NCBI RefSeq assembly: GCF_016909015.1
Contig: NZ_JAFBFA010000024.1
Coordinates: forward strand, 1 to 64,000
DNA length: 64,000 nt
Reading direction: 5' to 3'
Source: Gracilibacillus alcaliphilus
Lineage (GTDB): Bacteria > Bacillota > Bacilli > Bacillales > Amphibacillaceae
This document shows positions 8,110 through 15,133 of this stretch, piece after piece; positions within the stretch are counted from its first letter, which is position 1; every line of letters begins with the position of its first letter. The notes beneath the pieces are model-generated. The model searched no databases and was not told the DNA's origin. It saw nothing but the letters and a program-made list of their open reading frames with translations. Position numbers and translations under genes: made by a program.

Positions 8110-8464
8110 CGCACTTCTCCTTGCTTGAATAGTATTTCGACTGATCCCTAGGCTTTAGTATATCTTTCCCTGTCAGATATTTAATGTGCTCTTGAGTTTA
8201 TACATTAATTGGTAAGGGTGAGAGGGAATTAAATTTAAAGAAAACTGGATTATGTCATCAATAAATAATCAACTTTTTTCGTTAACAGATATTACAAGTA
8301 TTTTTAGCTTAATGATAAAATTGCATAAAATCAAGTGTTAATATAAGAGCATCTCCATGAACATGTTTGACAAATGAAGTTGGTAATTATATCATCTGTA
8401 TAATTAATTAGTTATCTAGCTTAATATCATAATCAGTCCTATATTTTGTTGCAAGATAAATGTG
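8110..8464. other. Intergenic region between thioredoxin-like gene and CzrA-like gene
   Basis: 355 bp, very A+T-rich, with no reading frame I can support and no clear repeat. It must hold the divergent promoters of the two flanking genes. Confidence 0.4.
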
Positions 8465-8486
8465 TATATGATAACGTATTCATATA
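8465..8486. promoter_or_regulatory. Palindromic ArsR/SmtB-type operator
   Basis: TATATGA (8465-8471) and TCATATA (8480-8486) are perfect inverted arms around 8 nt. The arrangement resembles CzrA-type 12-2-12 operators and lies 38 bp upstream of the CzrA-like start, so autoregulation is likely. Confidence 0.55.
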
Positions 8487-8524
8487 AAGTTAGATAAATA
8501 TACATGAGGGAGGTAGAGAAAACA

Positions 8525-8848
8525 TTGGAAGAATTTGAAGTAGATAAACTTCCTTCAGAGGAAATTGATGAGGAAACATTATTTATCGTCACACAAACAT
8601 TCAAAGCACTGGGCGATCCAACTAGAGTCAGAATTCTTCATTTACTTTTTAAAAAAGAATGCTCTGTAAATGAGATTGCAGAAACATTGGATATCCGGCA
8701 ATCAACGGTTTCTCATCAATTACGCTTTTTAAAGAATTTACGGCTGGTAAAATATCGTCGTGCAGGAACAACGCTTTACTATTCCCATGATGATGAACAT
8801 GTGATGCAGATTTTGGAACAAATGATACATCATGCTTGCCATAGTTAA
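8525..8848 (+). CDS. ArsR/SmtB metal-sensing repressor, CzrA (zinc/cobalt) type
   Basis: 107 aa from TTG at 8525, chosen because GGGAGG lies 11 nt upstream; the ATG at 8504 lacks a ribosome site. The winged helix is clear (FKALGDPTRVRILHLL, SVNEIAETLDIRQSTVSHQLRFLK). The C-terminal helix holds D90-x-H92-x10-H103-x2-H106, exactly the spacing of the CzrA alpha5 zinc/cobalt site. An N-terminal CxC site is absent. No CzcD- or ZntA-type exporter is next to it; the 290-bp repeat lies 28 bp after its stop and could have broken an operon. Confidence 0.85.
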   Translation: MEEFEVDKLPSEEIDEETLFIVTQTFKALGDPTRVRILHLLFKKECSVNEIAETLDIRQSTVSHQLRFLKNLRLVKYRRAGTTLYYSHDDEHVMQILEQMIHHACHS

Positions 8849-8876
8849 CTTGATTGAACTTCTTGATTTTTTTAGA

Positions 8877-9166
8877 GGTTGTTCAAAAAGCCCAATAAAA
8901 ATGACGCGGCGAATTTCTTCGTTGACTTGCTTTTGCGCTACTCACGTATTAAAAAGCATACGTTCTGTTCCTTGGAAAAGAAAATCATTTTTCCGGCGTG
9001 CAAGACCATCTCCTTGAAAAAGAAGGTCGCTTTTTCTGCGTGCAAGATCGTTTGCTCAAAGCTGCGTCGCCTTGAACTTTCGACGCACACGCGTGCTAGT
9101 ATCGGTGTTGCAACACGATGTTGCGAACTTAACCGATGATGTTCCTTTTTACCGGACTTTTTGAAC
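8877..9166 (+). mobile_element. MITE-like repeat, copy 2 (290 bp, two 42-bp units)
   Basis: Begins GGTTGTTCAAAAAGCCCAAT and ends GGACTTTTTGAAC, giving GTTCAAAAAG(T/C)CC inverted ends. It is the same length as copy 1 and shares its interior, including the two 42-bp units and the TTGCTCAAAGCTGCG segment. Inserted 28 bp downstream of the czrA-like stop codon. Confidence 0.75.
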
Positions 9167-9324
9167 ATGTATTTATAGAATGAAGAACTAAAGGTCTGAA
9201 AACTTCAATGTAGTGTTGGAGTTTTTGGATTTTTTATGTTGGATATTATCTAAAAAATGAATAGAAGGCAGTATTTTTCAGATACTATCTGGTGTATATA
9301 AACATATTATGAAACGAATTTTAC

Positions 9325-9341
9325 ATACCTTATAGGGGTAT
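9325..9341. promoter_or_regulatory. CsoR-type copper box upstream of csoR
   Basis: ATACCTTATAGGGGTAT is an imperfect version of the TACCC-n5-GGGTA palindrome bound by CsoR. It lies 64 bp upstream of the csoR ATG. The same motif recurs before copZ and copA. Confidence 0.65.
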
Positions 9342-9404
9342 AGTATAGTGTGATTAAGAACCAATGAATTTGAACGAATCCATGGATAAGAGAGGAGAAT
9401 AGAT

Positions 9405-9751
9405 ATGGGTAAGACAGCTGAACAAATGAAACCAATCGAGCAGAAGAACGTGTGTTGCGCGGAAGAAGGAGAACAGTCCATCACACATATATCAGATGAG
9501 CTTCAACGAAATGTAATGAATCGGATGAGCCGGATTGAAGGACAGGTTAAAGGTGTTAAACGAATGATTGACCGAAATGTATATTGTGATGATATTTTAA
9601 CACAAATATCAGCGGCACAACCTGCATTGCATTCTGTTTCACGATTGCCTCTGGAAAGCCATTCAACACATGTGTGATTGAAAGATTAGAGAATAAAAAT
9701 CCAGAAATTGTCACAGAGTTTATGACAACCATCTCAAAAATAATAAAATAA
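9405..9751 (+). pseudogene. csoR: Copper-sensing repressor CsoR, frameshifted
   Basis: DUF156/CsoR family repressor of copper export genes. The frame runs from ATG 9405 with RMSRIEGQVKGVKRMI and the first copper ligand C61 (VYCDDILTQISAAQ), then H86. Normal CsoR has C-x24-H-x3-C. Here the frame breaks just after H86 and a stop occurs at 9675-9677. One base inserted near 9663 restores NTCVIERLENKNPEIVTEFM and an end at 9751, with the missing Cys at H+4. So either the third ligand and C-terminal helix are lost, or the assembly has a one-base error. The start has AGAGGAG. Confidence 0.85.
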
Positions 9752-9762
9752 AAATTTTTCAC

Positions 9763-9793
9763 TTGACAATACCTACCTGGGGTATGGTAATAT
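9763..9793 (+). promoter_or_regulatory. copZ promoter with CsoR box inside
   Basis: TTGACA at 9763-9768 and TAATAT at 9788-9793 flank TACCTACCTGGGGTA (9770-9784), a CsoR-type palindrome placed in the spacer. The 19-nt spacing is longer than usual. This is the expected position for repression by CsoR in low copper. Confidence 0.7.
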
Positions 9794-9826
9794 AAAGGTG
9801 AATTAAAAATGTAGGAGGTAATTGAC

Positions 9827-10033
9827 ATGGAACATATAACACTTCATGTGCAAGGAATGTCTTGTGGACATTGCGTTAATTCAATCGAGGGCAATGTAGG
9901 AAAATTAGATGGAGTTGAATCTGTCAAAGTACATTTAGCAGATGGAAAAGTAGATGTAACCTTCCATTCAGACAAAATAAATGTAAAAGTAATTACAGAA
10001 GTGATTGAAGAACAAGGTTATGATGTTGCTTAA
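9827..10033 (+). CDS. copZ: Copper chaperone CopZ
   Basis: 68-aa heavy-metal-associated domain with the Cu(I) motif GMSCGHC at residues 10-16 (the Cys are C13 and C16). Soluble cytosolic carrier expected to hand Cu(I) to the N-terminal domains of CopA encoded downstream. Strong GGAGG ribosome site. A hairpin follows at 10043-10072, and copA has its own CsoR box, so copZ may be made in excess of copA. Confidence 0.95.
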   Translation: MEHITLHVQGMSCGHCVNSIEGNVGKLDGVESVKVHLADGKVDVTFHSDKINVKVITEVIEEQGYDVA

Positions 10034-10042
10034 AATGAGCGG

Positions 10043-10072
10043 TCGTGCTTCAGCAGCACGATCTCTCTTTTA
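10043..10072 (+). terminator. Terminator or attenuator after copZ
   Basis: Stem TCGTGCT / AGCACGA with a 5-nt loop, followed by TCTCTCTTTTAA. It separates copZ from copA and would reduce read-through. Confidence 0.7.
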
Positions 10073-10082
10073 ATAATTCAAA

Positions 10083-10097
10083 TACCCTGTATGGGTA
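10083..10097. promoter_or_regulatory. CsoR-type copper box upstream of copA
   Basis: TACCCTGTATGGGTA is a perfect TACCC-n5-GGGTA palindrome, 20 bp upstream of the copA ATG. Together with the boxes at 9325 and 9770 it suggests three separately controlled start points in one island. Confidence 0.75.
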
Positions 10098-10116
10098 TGT
10101 TGTGAGGTGAAAAGTA

Positions 10117-12543
10117 ATGGGAGCGCAAAAGGAAGTAAGCTTACAAATTCAAGGGATGACATGTGCGGCATGTGCCAATAGAATTGAAAAAGGCCTCAGT
10201 AAGATAGAAGGCGTGGAAAATGCAAATGTCAACTTTACAATTGAAAAAACAAAGGTAGTTTATGATCCTGAAAAAACAAGTGTACAGGATTTTGAAGATA
10301 AAATTGAGAAATTAGGTTATCATGTTGCACACGATAAACAAATATTTGATATTTCGGGTATGACATGTGCAGCATGTGCCAATAAAATTGAAAAACGATT
10401 AAATAAAATGGAAGGTGTTTCTAGTGCTTCTGTTAACTTTGCTTTAGAAAACGTAGCAGTAGATTACGATCAAGGCCAAGTTACTGTCAACGATATGATC
10501 GAAGCAGTAAAGAAGTTAGGATATAGTCTAAAAATACAAGCATCAAAAGAAGAAACAGCAAATAATAAAGAGGAAGAAATACAACATCAAACAGGGAAAT
10601 TTATCTTTTCTGCCATTTTAACCTTACCGTTATTGTGGACGATGGTGACACACTTTGAGTTTACATCGTTTATCTATTCCCCGGATATGTTAATGAATCC
10701 TTGGGTACAATTAGCATTAGCTGCACCTGTACAATTTATCGTGGGTGCGCAATTTTATAAATCTGCTTACAAAGCCTTGAAAAATGGCAGTGCTAATATG
10801 GATGTCCTTGTCGCATTAGGTACATCGGTTGCTTTCTTCTACAGTGTTTTCCTTGGTTACGAGTGGCAAGTACAAGGTCAAGCAGGTATGCCGGAACTTT
10901 ATTTTGAAGCTGCGGCCGTTATTATCACGTTAATTCTTCTTGGGAAGCTATTTGAAGTTCGTGCCAAAGGAAGAACAGGTCAGGCGATACAGAAGCTGCT
11001 TGGCATGCAGGCGAAAACCGCCCGTGTGATACGAAATGGAGAGGAACAAGAAATTGCAATAGAGGAAGTCATTGTTGGAGATACCGTTATGGTACGTCCT
11101 GGCGAAAAAATTCCTGTAGATGGTCAAATCATTAAAGGTGAATCAGCAGTGGATGAATCGATGATTACTGGCGAAAGCATCCCTGTTGATAAGAAAACAG
11201 GCGATGTAGCTATTGGTTCAACAATTAATAAAAATGGATTATTAACGATTGAAGCTACGAAGGTCGGTAAGGATACAGCTCTTTCTCAAATTGTGAAGGT
11301 GGTCGAGGAAGCACAGGGAAGTAAAGCCGATATTCAGCGTGTTGCTGACCGTGTATCTGGGATCTTTGTTCCGATTGTTGTAGGAATTGCGATTGTGACT
11401 TCTCTTGTATGGTATTTCTTTGTAGCACCTGGTGATTTACGCTCTGCCTTAGTCCCTGCGATTACGGTATTGGTTATTGCCTGCCCTTGTGCACTTGGTT
11501 TAGCAACACCGACATCGGTTATGGCTGGATCAGGCCGAGCAGCAGAATTAGGAGTTTTGTTTAAAGGTGGAGAGTATTTAGAAAATACACGTAATCTGAA
11601 CACGATTGTTTTAGATAAAACAGGAACGGTAACCAAAGGAGAACCTGAATTAACAGATGTTCTCCCAGAGCAAGGTTTTTCAGAAGAAGAAGTACTTGCT
11701 TTAGTAGCTTCTGCTGAAAATAATTCTGAACACCCACTTGCAGAAGCGATTGTAAGAGGTGCAAAAGCAAAGGGTGTGCAAATGACAGAAACAGATTCTT
11801 TTGAGGCAATACCTGGATATGGTATCCAAGCTTCTGTAGATGGAAAAATGATTTTTGTCGGTACAAGGAAACTAATGAAGAGAGAAAATATTGATGTCTC
11901 TTTTGTAGAAGATAATATGGCTAAGCTTGAATCAGATGGAAAAACTGCCATGTTAATTGGTTTGGAAAATCAATTAGCTGGCGTCATTGCAGTAGCAGAT
12001 ACAGTAAAAGAGACTTCCAAAGCAGCTATTCAGAGAATGCATGAGCAAGGCTTAGAAGTCATTATGTTGACGGGTGATAATCAGCGGACTGCCAATGCCA
12101 TCGGAAAACAGGTCGGAATTGACCGTGTGATTGCAGAAGTGGTTCCAGAGCAAAAAGCAGATGAGATTAAAAACCTTCAATTAGAAGGCAAGAAAGTAGC
12201 GATGGTGGGTGACGGCGTTAATGACGCACCAGCATTAGCTGTAGCAGATATTGGAATGGCGATTGGTACAGGAACAGATGTAGCGATTGAAGCAGCAGAT
12301 ATTACTCTTATGCGCGGCGATTTGAACAGTGTGGCAGACAGTGTTCAAATTAGTGAAAAAACAATGCGTAATATAAAGCAAAACCTGTTCTTTGCCTTCT
12401 TCTATAACACTGCTTCCATCCCAATTGCAGCAGTTGGATTGCTTGCTCCGTGGATTGCTGGAGCGGCGATGGCCTTCAGTTCCGTGTCCGTAGTATTAAA
12501 CGCATTACGATTACAACGCTTGAAGCTAAAAGGAGGCCAGTAA
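10117..12543 (+). CDS. copA: Copper-exporting P1B-type ATPase CopA
   Basis: 808 aa membrane pump that expels Cu(I) using ATP. Two N-terminal metal domains each carry GMTCAAC (C16/C19 and C84/C87). The transmembrane CPC ion motif (IACPCALGLATP), phosphorylation motif DKTGT, nucleotide-domain SEHPLAEA and hinge GDGVNDAPAL are all intact. The length is typical for Bacillus CopA (about 800). It starts after GTGAGGTG and is followed 3 bp later by a small anchor-peptide gene, so the genes to 13690 probably form one transcript. Confidence 0.97.
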   Translation: MGAQKEVSLQIQGMTCAACANRIEKGLSKIEGVENANVNFTIEKTKVVYDPEKTSVQDFEDKIEKLGYHVAHDKQIFDISGMTCAACANKIEKRLNKMEGVSSASVNFALENVAVDYDQGQVTVNDMIEAVKKLGYSLKIQASKEETANNKEEEIQHQTGKFIFSAILTLPLLWTMVTHFEFTSFIYSPDMLMNPWVQLALAAPVQFIVGAQFYKSAYKALKNGSANMDVLVALGTSVAFFYSVFLGYEWQVQGQAGMPELYFEAAAVIITLILLGKLFEVRAKGRTGQAIQKLLGMQAKTARVIRNGEEQEIAIEEVIVGDTVMVRPGEKIPVDGQIIKGESAVDESMITGESIPVDKKTGDVAIGSTINKNGLLTIEATKVGKDTALSQIVKVVEEAQGSKADIQRVADRVSGIFVPIVVGIAIVTSLVWYFFVAPGDLRSALVPAITVLVIACPCALGLATPTSVMAGSGRAAELGVLFKGGEYLENTRNLNTIVLDKTGTVTKGEPELTDVLPEQGFSEEEVLALVASAENNSEHPLAEAIVRGAKAKGVQMTETDSFEAIPGYGIQASVDGKMIFVGTRKLMKRENIDVSFVEDNMAKLESDGKTAMLIGLENQLAGVIAVADTVKETSKAAIQRMHEQGLEVIMLTGDNQRTANAIGKQVGIDRVIAEVVPEQKADEIKNLQLEGKKVAMVGDGVNDAPALAVADIGMAIGTGTDVAIEAADITLMRGDLNSVADSVQISEKTMRNIKQNLFFAFFYNTASIPIAAVGLLAPWIAGAAMAFSSVSVVLNALRLQRLKLKGGQ

Positions 12544-12546
12544 GAT

Positions 12547-12699
12547 ATGTCGATTAAAAAATGGGTTGTCTCAGGTATTCTTTATGTAGTTGTGGTTTTT
12601 GCAGGTTATAGTTTGATTACTGGAAATAATCCTTTTCAAAGTGGCGAGTTAGAACAGCATGATCAGCATAGTAATTCAGAAATTCAAATGGAGGGATAA
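12547..12699 (+). CDS. 50-aa membrane-anchor peptide (N-terminal half of a split copper protein?)
   Basis: Starts at an ATG 3 bp after copA and encodes one membrane helix (VVSGILYVVVVFAGYSLI) followed by a short His-containing tail (EQHDQHSNSEIQMEG). Its frame is the same as that of the next gene, and only one codon (ACA) separates its TAA from the next ATG. It therefore looks like the signal/anchor and His-rich linker of the protein encoded next, cut off by an in-frame stop. Coupled translation of two pieces is possible because GGAGGG, made by its last codons, is a good ribosome site for the next ATG. Confidence 0.6.
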   Translation: MSIKKWVVSGILYVVVVFAGYSLITGNNPFQSGELEQHDQHSNSEIQMEG

Positions 12700-12702
12700 A
12701 CA

Positions 12703-13374
12703 ATGAGACATCACGATCACCATCATCATGAGCACGCAGTGGAATCAGAGATAAAAGTAGGTGTAACCTATCATGATGGAAAAATAGCCATTGCATTAGA
12801 AGGTAAGAAAGGTACAGCACCGGAACTTGTTTTAGCACATGAAAAAGAAATGCATTTTATTATGGTTTCTAATGATTTAGAGGCGTATTATCATTTACAC
12901 CCTGAGAAGGAACAAGATGGTCTCTATACCATTAATCAGCCTTTAAATGATGGCACCTATCAAGCTTTTGTAGATACTACACCGAAGGATAAGGCGTATC
13001 AAGTAGCTCCTAACACTGTTCAGGTTGGAGCAAAGAAAACAGATAAAGCTGACTTGAATCATGACGATCATTGGACCAAAGAAGTGGACGGAAAGACGGT
13101 TACTTTAGAGGATGTTAAAGCAGTGGCTGGTGAAGCAGTCCCTTTAGTTTTTGATATGCACGGAGAAAAACCTGAACATCACCTTGGGGCTTTAGGTCAT
13201 GTAGTCATTGTTGATGAAGGAGTAGAGCAGTATATTCATGTTCATCCGGATGCAGACAATACAACCAGCTTTCATGCTCATTTTCCAAAGCCGGGAATGT
13301 ATAAAATATGGGCAGAATTTCAATTTGCTGATGCGGTATACACCTACTCATTTATCATAGAAGTCAGTGAATAA
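12703..13374 (+). CDS. His-rich two-repeat copper-island protein
   Basis: 223 aa. Residues 3-11 are HHDHHHHEH, a strong metal-binding cluster. Two similar halves follow, each with a His-x-His-Pro element and a late Gly-x-Tyr strand (YYHLHPEK...DGTYQAF; YIHVHPDA...GMYKIWAEF). The layout fits beta-sandwich copper-handling proteins of the YtkA/FixH-like kind that are normally anchored outside the membrane. Here no signal peptide is encoded in the ORF itself; the helix is in the preceding 50-aa ORF in the same frame. If made separately it would stay in the cytosol as a metal sink. Confidence 0.6.
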   Translation: MRHHDHHHHEHAVESEIKVGVTYHDGKIAIALEGKKGTAPELVLAHEKEMHFIMVSNDLEAYYHLHPEKEQDGLYTINQPLNDGTYQAFVDTTPKDKAYQVAPNTVQVGAKKTDKADLNHDDHWTKEVDGKTVTLEDVKAVAGEAVPLVFDMHGEKPEHHLGALGHVVIVDEGVEQYIHVHPDADNTTSFHAHFPKPGMYKIWAEFQFADAVYTYSFIIEVSE

Positions 13375-13399
13375 ATAGTGGAAGGAGGTGAGTTGAGAG

Positions 13400-13690
13400 A
13401 TGTCCATGTATCAACTGGAAATCTATACAAGACCGACTTGCTCCGATTGCCAGGACTTGAAAAAATTCTTAGAAGAACATCAAATCCCGCATAAACAATA
13501 TGACCTAGCAAAACAGCCTGGGAAAGAGAAAGAGTTAAAGAAGATAACAGGAAACCGAATGGTTCCCGGCATCGTTTTTTCTCAATCCTCTATGTTAGGT
13601 TTAAAGAAGAAAGTGAAAAGCATGACAGGATTTGAGCAAAATAAAGAGGAAATTAAAGAGCTATTAGAGGTTGTGCAAAAAGTCCAATAA
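13400..13690 (+). CDS. Glutaredoxin-like protein; C-terminus encoded by the mobile repeat
   Basis: 96 aa with a glutaredoxin fold and redox motif C-S-D-C (YTRPTCSDCQDLKKFLEEH), plus a cis-proline loop NRMVPGIVF. Probable cytosolic thiol oxidoreductase serving the copper response. GAAGGAGGTGAG precedes the start. The mobile repeat begins at 13669, so the last residues VVQKVQ and the TAA stop come from the repeat. The original C-terminus is unknown. Last gene of the copper operon. Confidence 0.8.
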   Translation: MSMYQLEIYTRPTCSDCQDLKKFLEEHQIPHKQYDLAKQPGKEKELKKITGNRMVPGIVFSQSSMLGLKKKVKSMTGFEQNKEEIKELLEVVQKVQ

Positions 13691-14084
13691 AAATGTCGCA
13701 TCGAATATCGGAGCTGGCGGTAGTGGAACTTCTGCTAAAGGTCACCCAACGCAGAAGTCAACACATCCTGTGCAAGTCCACTACTCACGTATTAAAAGCA
13801 TACGCTCCGTTCTTTGAAAAAGAAGATCGCTTTTCCTACGTGCAAGATAGTTTCCTTGAAAAAGAAAGTCACTTTTTCTGCGTGCAAGACCATCTCCTTG
13901 AAAAAGAAGGTCGCTTTTTCTGCGTGCAAGACCATCTCCTTGAAAAAGAAGGTCGCTTTTTCTGCGTGCAAGACCATCTGCTCAAAGCTACGCCGCCTTG
14001 AACTTTCGACGCACACGACGTGCTGTTGCAACACGACGTTGCGAAATTAACCGATGATGATCCTTTGTATCGAACTTATTGAAC
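13669..14084 (+). mobile_element. MITE-like repeat, copy 3 (416 bp, four 42-bp units)
   Basis: Starts GGTTGTGCAAAAAGTCCAAT and ends CGAACTTATTGAAC, so the inverted ends are more decayed than in the other copies. It carries an extra segment (about 13705-13790) shared with copy 4 but absent in copies 1 and 2. Long open frames across it only reflect the in-phase 42-bp repeats and are not genes. Confidence 0.75.
13810..13977 (+). repeat. Tandem 42-bp self-complementary units (x4)
   Basis: Units at 13810-13851, 13852-13893, 13894-13935 and 13936-13977; the last two are identical. Each contains CTTGAAAAAG near its start and CTTTTTCTGCGTGCAAG near its end, so each can fold into its own hairpin. Copies 1 and 2 of the repeat have two units and copy 4 has one. 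Confidence 0.85.
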
Positions 14085-14122
14085 ACGCACTTATAGAAGT
14101 TAGCGCTAATAGGAATAAACAG

Positions 14123-14161
14123 ATTCCATAAAGAAATGTACTGCATATTTCTTTGTGGAAT
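14123..14161. terminator. Stranded hairpin downstream of the copper operon
   Basis: ATTCCATAAAGAAA pairs with TTTCTTTGTGGAAT (13 of 14 plus one G-U), with an 11-nt loop. It may be the original terminator of the copper/glutaredoxin operon, pushed about 400 bp away by repeat copy 3. No strong T-run. Confidence 0.4.
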
Positions 14162-14182
14162 TTAATGCTTGTATAACCAATT

Positions 14183-14344
14183 ATGTTTATTAATATAAAT
14201 CCCCTCCAGCAGGCATTCTTCTGGTCTGGGATTGTGGCTTTTATTGGAGCAGTTTTAGCTCTGTTGTTTGTCTGTTCAAAAAATCAGAGACTTCTTATGG
14301 AAAGAACCCCGTTAAAAGATGAAAGTAACTTAGATTATGATTGA
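14183..14344 (+). pseudogene. C-terminal scrap of an MFS-type transporter
   Basis: 53 codons reading INPLQQAFFWSGIVAFIGAV, then LALLFV, a basic stretch and a short acidic tail before TGA. The one hydrophobic helix plus polar tail looks like the end of a drug/H+ antiporter. No upstream part remains, because repeat copy 3 is adjacent. The family call is tentative. Confidence 0.45.
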
Positions 14345-14522
14345 ACTGACAGGAATTTGCCGAATGAAAGCTTGTGTTAAATGAAAATTAACCGGTAAAG
14401 TGAACATTCGTACTTTCTATTCGATAAAGTCTAATTCCAGTGTGAAATAATCGATTCGTAATTGCCACTATAGTACAATGTAATTGATGTAATCAATAAT
14501 CAAAGTATTAAATGGAAAGACA

Positions 14523-15081
14523 ACCACAGAAGACGTGATTACTCATTATAAGTCACCAGAGTTAGACGAAAACGCCCCACTTGTTCCTGAAGGGAATTAG
14601 GTGGCTGACTCCAATGCGCCTATGTATTATTTATCGATAGATCCACGGGGAGAATTAGCCTTTGAAGGAGATACCTTTGGCTATGGCGGGGTGCCTTCTC
14701 ACAATGTAGAAGTATTAACGGAACAAGCAGCCAATGTTTATAAAGATTTTCTCAGAAAGAAAAAAAGTATCCTATATTATTGCTGGAAAAGATCAAATTG
14801 ATTATGAAATAATGCTGGATAAATTCTATCACCTTTTTAAGATCAAGCGCATGATGGTTGGGGGCGGTGGAACCATTAATTGGTCTTTTATTCAAAATGG
14901 ACTAGTCGATGAAGTTAGTGTCATTTTAGCTCCTATTGCAAATGGCGACTCAGATGGCCGCCGTTTCTTTGTCACAAAAGAATCGTATTCCAGCATTAAA
15001 GAGACAGCTTTTCAATTGAAATCGGTTGAGGAATTAGAACATGGTACATTACGGATTCGTTATACTGTAAAAAAGAAGTAA
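14523..15081 (+). pseudogene. Decayed RibD-C/dihydrofolate-reductase-like protein
   Basis: Two overlapping open pieces form one broken protein. The first reads TTEDVITHYKSPELDENAPL and PEGN, then TAG, then VADSNAPMYYLSIDPRGELA up to KDFLRKK. A one-base excess in an A-run near 14765 shifts the frame, after which VSYIIAGKDQIDYEIML, MMVGGGGTINWSFIQNGLVD and a VEELEHGTLRIRY tail follow. The GGGG-x-IN and LVDE motifs are typical of the reductase domain of RibD-like proteins. The N-terminal substrate strand is missing. At least one stop and one frameshift; probably inactive. Confidence 0.75.
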
Positions 15082-15133
15082 AACACAATGCAGAAAATAT
15101 CATCTACCATTTTTTGTTAAAAGGGGGAGTCAA

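Noticed and set aside
13810..13977. CRISPR array
   Set aside because: Units are direct head-to-tail 42-mers without spacers, and no cas genes exist.
13693..14050. Open frames made of repeated ...LLEKEGRFFCVQDH... units
   Set aside because: They only arise because 42 bp is a multiple of three inside mobile-repeat copy 3; frames are open on both strands, have no ribosome site, and other copies have broken frames.
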